A stretch of 15,678 nt of DNA from an uncultured bacterium. GTDB taxonomy: Bacteria > Spirochaetota > Brevinematia > DTOW01. The position numbers and the translations under genes are program-made. Below, in pieces: positions 13,408-15,678 of the stretch. The notes beneath the pieces are model-generated. The model was not told the DNA's origin. It did no database searches and saw only the letters and a program-made list of their open reading frames with translations. The stretch's first letter is position 1; each line of letters starts with the position of its first letter. The DNA is taken from positions 1-15,678 of the forward strand of contig CALFVP010000007.1 in the NCBI GenBank assembly GCA_937928175.1, read 5' to 3'.

Positions 13408-13818
13408 ATGGTAAAAGAAGATAAATACAAAAAAAGGAGATTTGATATATACGGACCTGAAAAAATTGACAAAGAAGTTTTAGAAACTTTTGACTACGAA
13501 TACCCCGGAAAAGAAATCGAGATAGTAATAAAAACTAATGAGTTTACATCGGTATGCCCTTGGAGTGGTTTACCAGATTTTGCAAATTTAACTATAAAGT
13601 ACATACCTGATAAGAAATGTATTGAACTAAAATCACTAAAATACTATTTACATTCATACAGAAACGTAGGTATCTTCTATGAGCATGTTGTAAACAGGAT
13701 TCTGAATGATTTAGTAGAAGTTTGTAACCCAATGAAAATGTCAATAGAAGCTGAATTTACAATAAGAGGTGGATTACAAACAACAGTAAGAGCAGAATAT
13801 CATAAAAACAAACAATAG
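13408..13818 (+). CDS. queF: NADPH-dependent preQ0 reductase QueF
   Basis: QueF reduces the nitrile of 7-cyano-7-deazaguanine (preQ0) to the aminomethyl group of preQ1, the queuosine precursor of tRNA. The 136-residue product is the short, single-domain (type I) form of the T-fold family. The active-site cysteine is Cys50 in TSVCPWSG and the acid is Asp57 in LPDFA. The QueF signature is E-L-K-S-L-K-Y-Y at 73-80, followed by HSYRNVGIFYEH with Glu92 and His93. It is first in a probable operon: the oxidoreductase gene begins 8 bp after its stop. The queC, queD and queE genes are not in the window. Confidence 0.95.
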   Translation: MVKEDKYKKRRFDIYGPEKIDKEVLETFDYEYPGKEIEIVIKTNEFTSVCPWSGLPDFANLTIKYIPDKKCIELKSLKYYLHSYRNVGIFYEHVVNRILNDLVEVCNPMKMSIEAEFTIRGGLQTTVRAEYHKNKQ

Positions 13819-13826
13819 AGAAAGGT

Positions 13827-14831
13827 ATGTCAAAGGTCAATATAGCAGTAATTGGTGTGGGACATATGGGGAAATACCATGTTAATGCTTTAACTTCACT
13901 AAGTGAAGTAAAAATAGTAGGCATATGTGATATAGATCCAAAAGCAGGACAAGAAGTTGCAGAAAAGTATAAAATAAAATACTTCAGAGACATAAGAGAT
14001 CTTTTTGGTAGAGTGGATGCTGTTATTGTTGCTGTACCAACCTTTCTACATTACTACGTAGCTTCAGAATTCATAAAAAGAGGAGTACATGTACTAGTAG
14101 AAAAACCAATAACAAGAAGCATAAATTACGCAAAAAGATTAATAGACTTAGCTTACAAACATAACGTAATACTCCAAGTAGGACACATAGAAAGATTTAA
14201 TGCAGCAGTACAAGAACTAAAAAACATAATAAAAAAACCATACCTTATAGAAGCAAAGAGAATGGGACCTAAAAATACTAGAATAAGAGATGTAGGAGTT
14301 GTTTTAGATCTCATGATTCATGATCTCGATATAATACTAAACTTACTAGACAAAAAAGACACAGAAATAATATACATAGGAGCTTCGGGTATAAAAGTTT
14401 ACTCTGATTACGAAGATATAGCAAGTGCTACAATTGTATTCTCCGACCAAAGCATAGCTAACATAACAGCCAGCAGATCTACAGAAAACAAAAAAAGAAT
14501 ACTACAAATATCCCAAGAAGGAGCATTCATAGAACTAGATTACTCAGTACAAGATATAACAATATACAGACAAGCATCACTTGAATATATCCTAAATAAA
14601 GGAGAAATTAAATACGTACAGGAAGGATTAATAGAAAAAGTTTTTGTAAAAAAAGAAGATGCATTAAAACAAGAACAAAAGCATTTCATAAACTGTATAA
14701 TAGGAAAAGAAAAACCACTCTTCGAAAATGAATTAGACCTAAAAACTCATACCGTAGCAAAAAAAATAATGGATATTATATATTCACAATGGAAAACAAA
14801 CTTTTCAATCTATCCACATGGGAAAATATAA
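13827..14831 (+). CDS. Gfo/Idh/MocA family oxidoreductase
   Basis: A 334-residue NAD(P)-dependent sugar-type oxidoreductase. The N-terminal Rossmann domain begins VIGVGHMGKYHVNAL (about residues 8-22), followed by ICDIDPKAG. The family's E-K-P triad lies in VLVEKPITRS (about 91-100). The second domain has VGHIERFNAAVQEL and VVLDLMIHDLDIIL, where the His of the H-D-L-D segment fits the catalytic position. These two motifs are like those of Gfo/Idh proteins found with lipid A genes, including the UDP-GlcNAc 3-dehydrogenase GnnA. That function is possible but unproven here, as no gnnB or lpx gene is visible. AAAGG lies just before the ATG. It sits 8 bp after queF and overlaps tsaE by 14 bp. Confidence 0.88.
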   Translation: MSKVNIAVIGVGHMGKYHVNALTSLSEVKIVGICDIDPKAGQEVAEKYKIKYFRDIRDLFGRVDAVIVAVPTFLHYYVASEFIKRGVHVLVEKPITRSINYAKRLIDLAYKHNVILQVGHIERFNAAVQELKNIIKKPYLIEAKRMGPKNTRIRDVGVVLDLMIHDLDIILNLLDKKDTEIIYIGASGIKVYSDYEDIASATIVFSDQSIANITASRSTENKKRILQISQEGAFIELDYSVQDITIYRQASLEYILNKGEIKYVQEGLIEKVFVKKEDALKQEQKHFINCIIGKEKPLFENELDLKTHTVAKKIMDIIYSQWKTNFSIYPHGKI

Positions 14832-15240
14832 CATCATCTCAAAATCCGAAGAAGATACAAAAAAAATAGCAAAAGAGCTAGCAAAAAAAGTAAATCAAGG
14901 TGACATAGTACTTTTAACAGGAGATTTGGGAAGCGGTAAAACTACCTTTTCAAAAGGATTTTGCTCCTACTTCTCAATTGAAGAAGACGAAGTGTCAAGT
15001 CCATCCTTCACGTTAGTAAATGTATACAAAGGAAAATCAAAAATATATCACCTAGACCTATACAGAATAGAAAATCTGGACGAAATAGATTACCAAACAT
15101 TCAAAGAATACATAGAAGACGAAAAAGCAATAAAAATAATCGAGTGGAACAAAATAAAAATAGACTTACCATTTAAAACATTCAAAGTTGAAATAAAGCA
15201 CGTAAACGAAACTACAAGAAAAATAACAATAGAAGAATAA
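14818..15240 (+). CDS. tsaE: tRNA threonylcarbamoyladenosine biosynthesis ATPase TsaE
   Basis: TsaE is the small P-loop ATPase that works with TsaB and TsaD to add threonylcarbamoyl to A37 of tRNAs decoding ANN codons. The 140-residue product has Walker A GDLGSGKTT (about 35-43), the TsaE-specific SSPSFTLVNVY (about 60-70), the HLDLYRI strand (about 78-84), and IIEW. Its ATG lies 14 bp inside the preceding gene and lacks its own ribosome site, so translation is probably coupled. The operon thus holds two tRNA-modification genes (queF, tsaE) around the oxidoreductase. Confidence 0.95.
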   Translation: MGKYNIISKSEEDTKKIAKELAKKVNQGDIVLLTGDLGSGKTTFSKGFCSYFSIEEDEVSSPSFTLVNVYKGKSKIYHLDLYRIENLDEIDYQTFKEYIEDEKAIKIIEWNKIKIDLPFKTFKVEIKHVNETTRKITIEE

Positions 15241-15242
15241 AA

Positions 15243-15258
15243 AGGGGAATTACCCCCT
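15243..15258 (-). terminator. Hairpin between tsaE and the CBM48 gene
   Basis: AGGGG (15243-15247) pairs with CCCCT (15254-15258) around a 6-base loop. On the minus strand a T-rich run follows, so it can terminate the CBM48 gene. On the plus strand no U-tract follows, so ending the queF-tsaE transcript here is less certain. It is the only clear intrinsic-terminator-like hairpin seen in the window. Confidence 0.6.
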
Positions 15259-15259
15259 A

Positions 15260-15678
15260 TTACTCTTTAAACTTGGATAAATCCAAAACGCTATTAAAAC
15301 CATCAAAACCATCAGGCTGCATGTTCTTATTGAAAGGATCCTCAATCCATGTCATGTCATTTTGATTGTCAAAATCCTTGTCAAGTGGATTCTTATGGAA
15401 AACAACAAACTTGTATATAAAATCTCCTAACCTTATATCTTCCAATCTAACTTTCCATGTATCAGCATCAACCTTCTTCATCAAAGTTTCAGCAGGATTC
15501 CAACTATTCATAGTACCACCAATAGCTAAAGAATAAATAGGTTTACTTGAAAGATTTTTCTGTTTCTCAAGGTATAAGTTAACTCTAGCCTCAGCTTGCT
15601 TTTTCTTCATCCCTTTCAATGAAGGATCCTGTGCTTCCTTTTTAACTTTCTCAACCATCTCATCAACATACTTCTTAA
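15260..15678 (-). CDS. CBM48/AMPK-beta-like glycogen-binding domain protein, 5' end outside the window
   Basis: The C-terminal 138 codons of a leftward gene. The frame is open to the window edge. The first internal ATG (15658) has no ribosome site, so the true start is probably outside. A helical, Lys/Glu-rich segment is followed by a compact beta domain with IYSLAIGGTMNSWNPAETLMKK, then TWKVRLEDIRLGDFIYKFVV and DPFN, which match the early-set carbohydrate-binding fold of CBM48 and AMPK-beta proteins (the G-x-x-x-x-W-x-P, W and Y-K-F-V pattern). No catalytic domain is visible. It may sense or bind glycogen-like polymers; the role is unknown. It is convergent with tsaE. Confidence 0.75.
   Translation of the reverse strand, partial: KKYVDEMVEKVKKEAQDPSLKGMKKKQAEARVNLYLEKQKNLSSKPIYSLAIGGTMNSWNPAETLMKKVDADTWKVRLEDIRLGDFIYKFVVFHKNPLDKDFDNQNDMTWIEDPFNKNMQPDGFDGFNSVLDLSKFKE

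Overview
The window is AT-rich bacterial chromosome carrying fourteen complete genes and two cut by its edges. A FlgM anti-sigma-28 factor implies flagella, and an OstA/LptA-family exported protein implies an outer membrane. Together with the strongly AT-rich, strand-skewed codon use this fits a spirochaete-like, deeply branching Gram-negative lineage. That placement is inference; no rRNA or other strong marker is present. No tRNA, rRNA, CRISPR or insertion sequence was seen, and no stretch longer than about 190 bases lacks a gene.

Layout: a 5' part of a repeat-bearing, possibly FliK-like gene (-, 1-748); rtcB RNA ligase (+); flgM (-); a seven-helix membrane protein with a long coiled coil (+); a leftward group lptA-like, truA and a short dnaK paralogue (-); an isopropylmalate/isocitrate dehydrogenase family gene (+); a membrane-anchored thioredoxin-fold protein without cysteine (+); ruvB (-); an exported Ig-like protein (+); dapB broken by an in-frame TAG (-); a queF, Gfo/Idh oxidoreductase, tsaE operon (+); and a CBM48 glycogen-binding-type protein cut by the right edge (-). 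Orientation alternates often. Most genes look monocistronic, and four convergent pairs overlap at their stop codons.

Two themes run through the window. First, several genes without a Shine-Dalgarno site have a sigma-70-type -10 box ending 6-7 bases before the ATG (rtcB, lptA-like, thioredoxin-like, ruvB), which predicts leaderless mRNAs. Genes with longer leaders (flgM, dehydrogenase, queF, dnaK paralogue) have clear ribosome binding sites.

Second, five separate loci carry tandem arrays of tiny palindromes with one geometry: a 5-base arm, 3 bases, the complementary arm, then 2-3 bases, repeated every 15-16 bp. The arm sequence differs at each locus. Two arrays lie inside genes and encode pentapeptide repeats; three lie between genes. 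In the largest array (404-561) the arms change together in a compensatory way. This family of variable-sequence, fixed-geometry arrays is the most unusual signal here.
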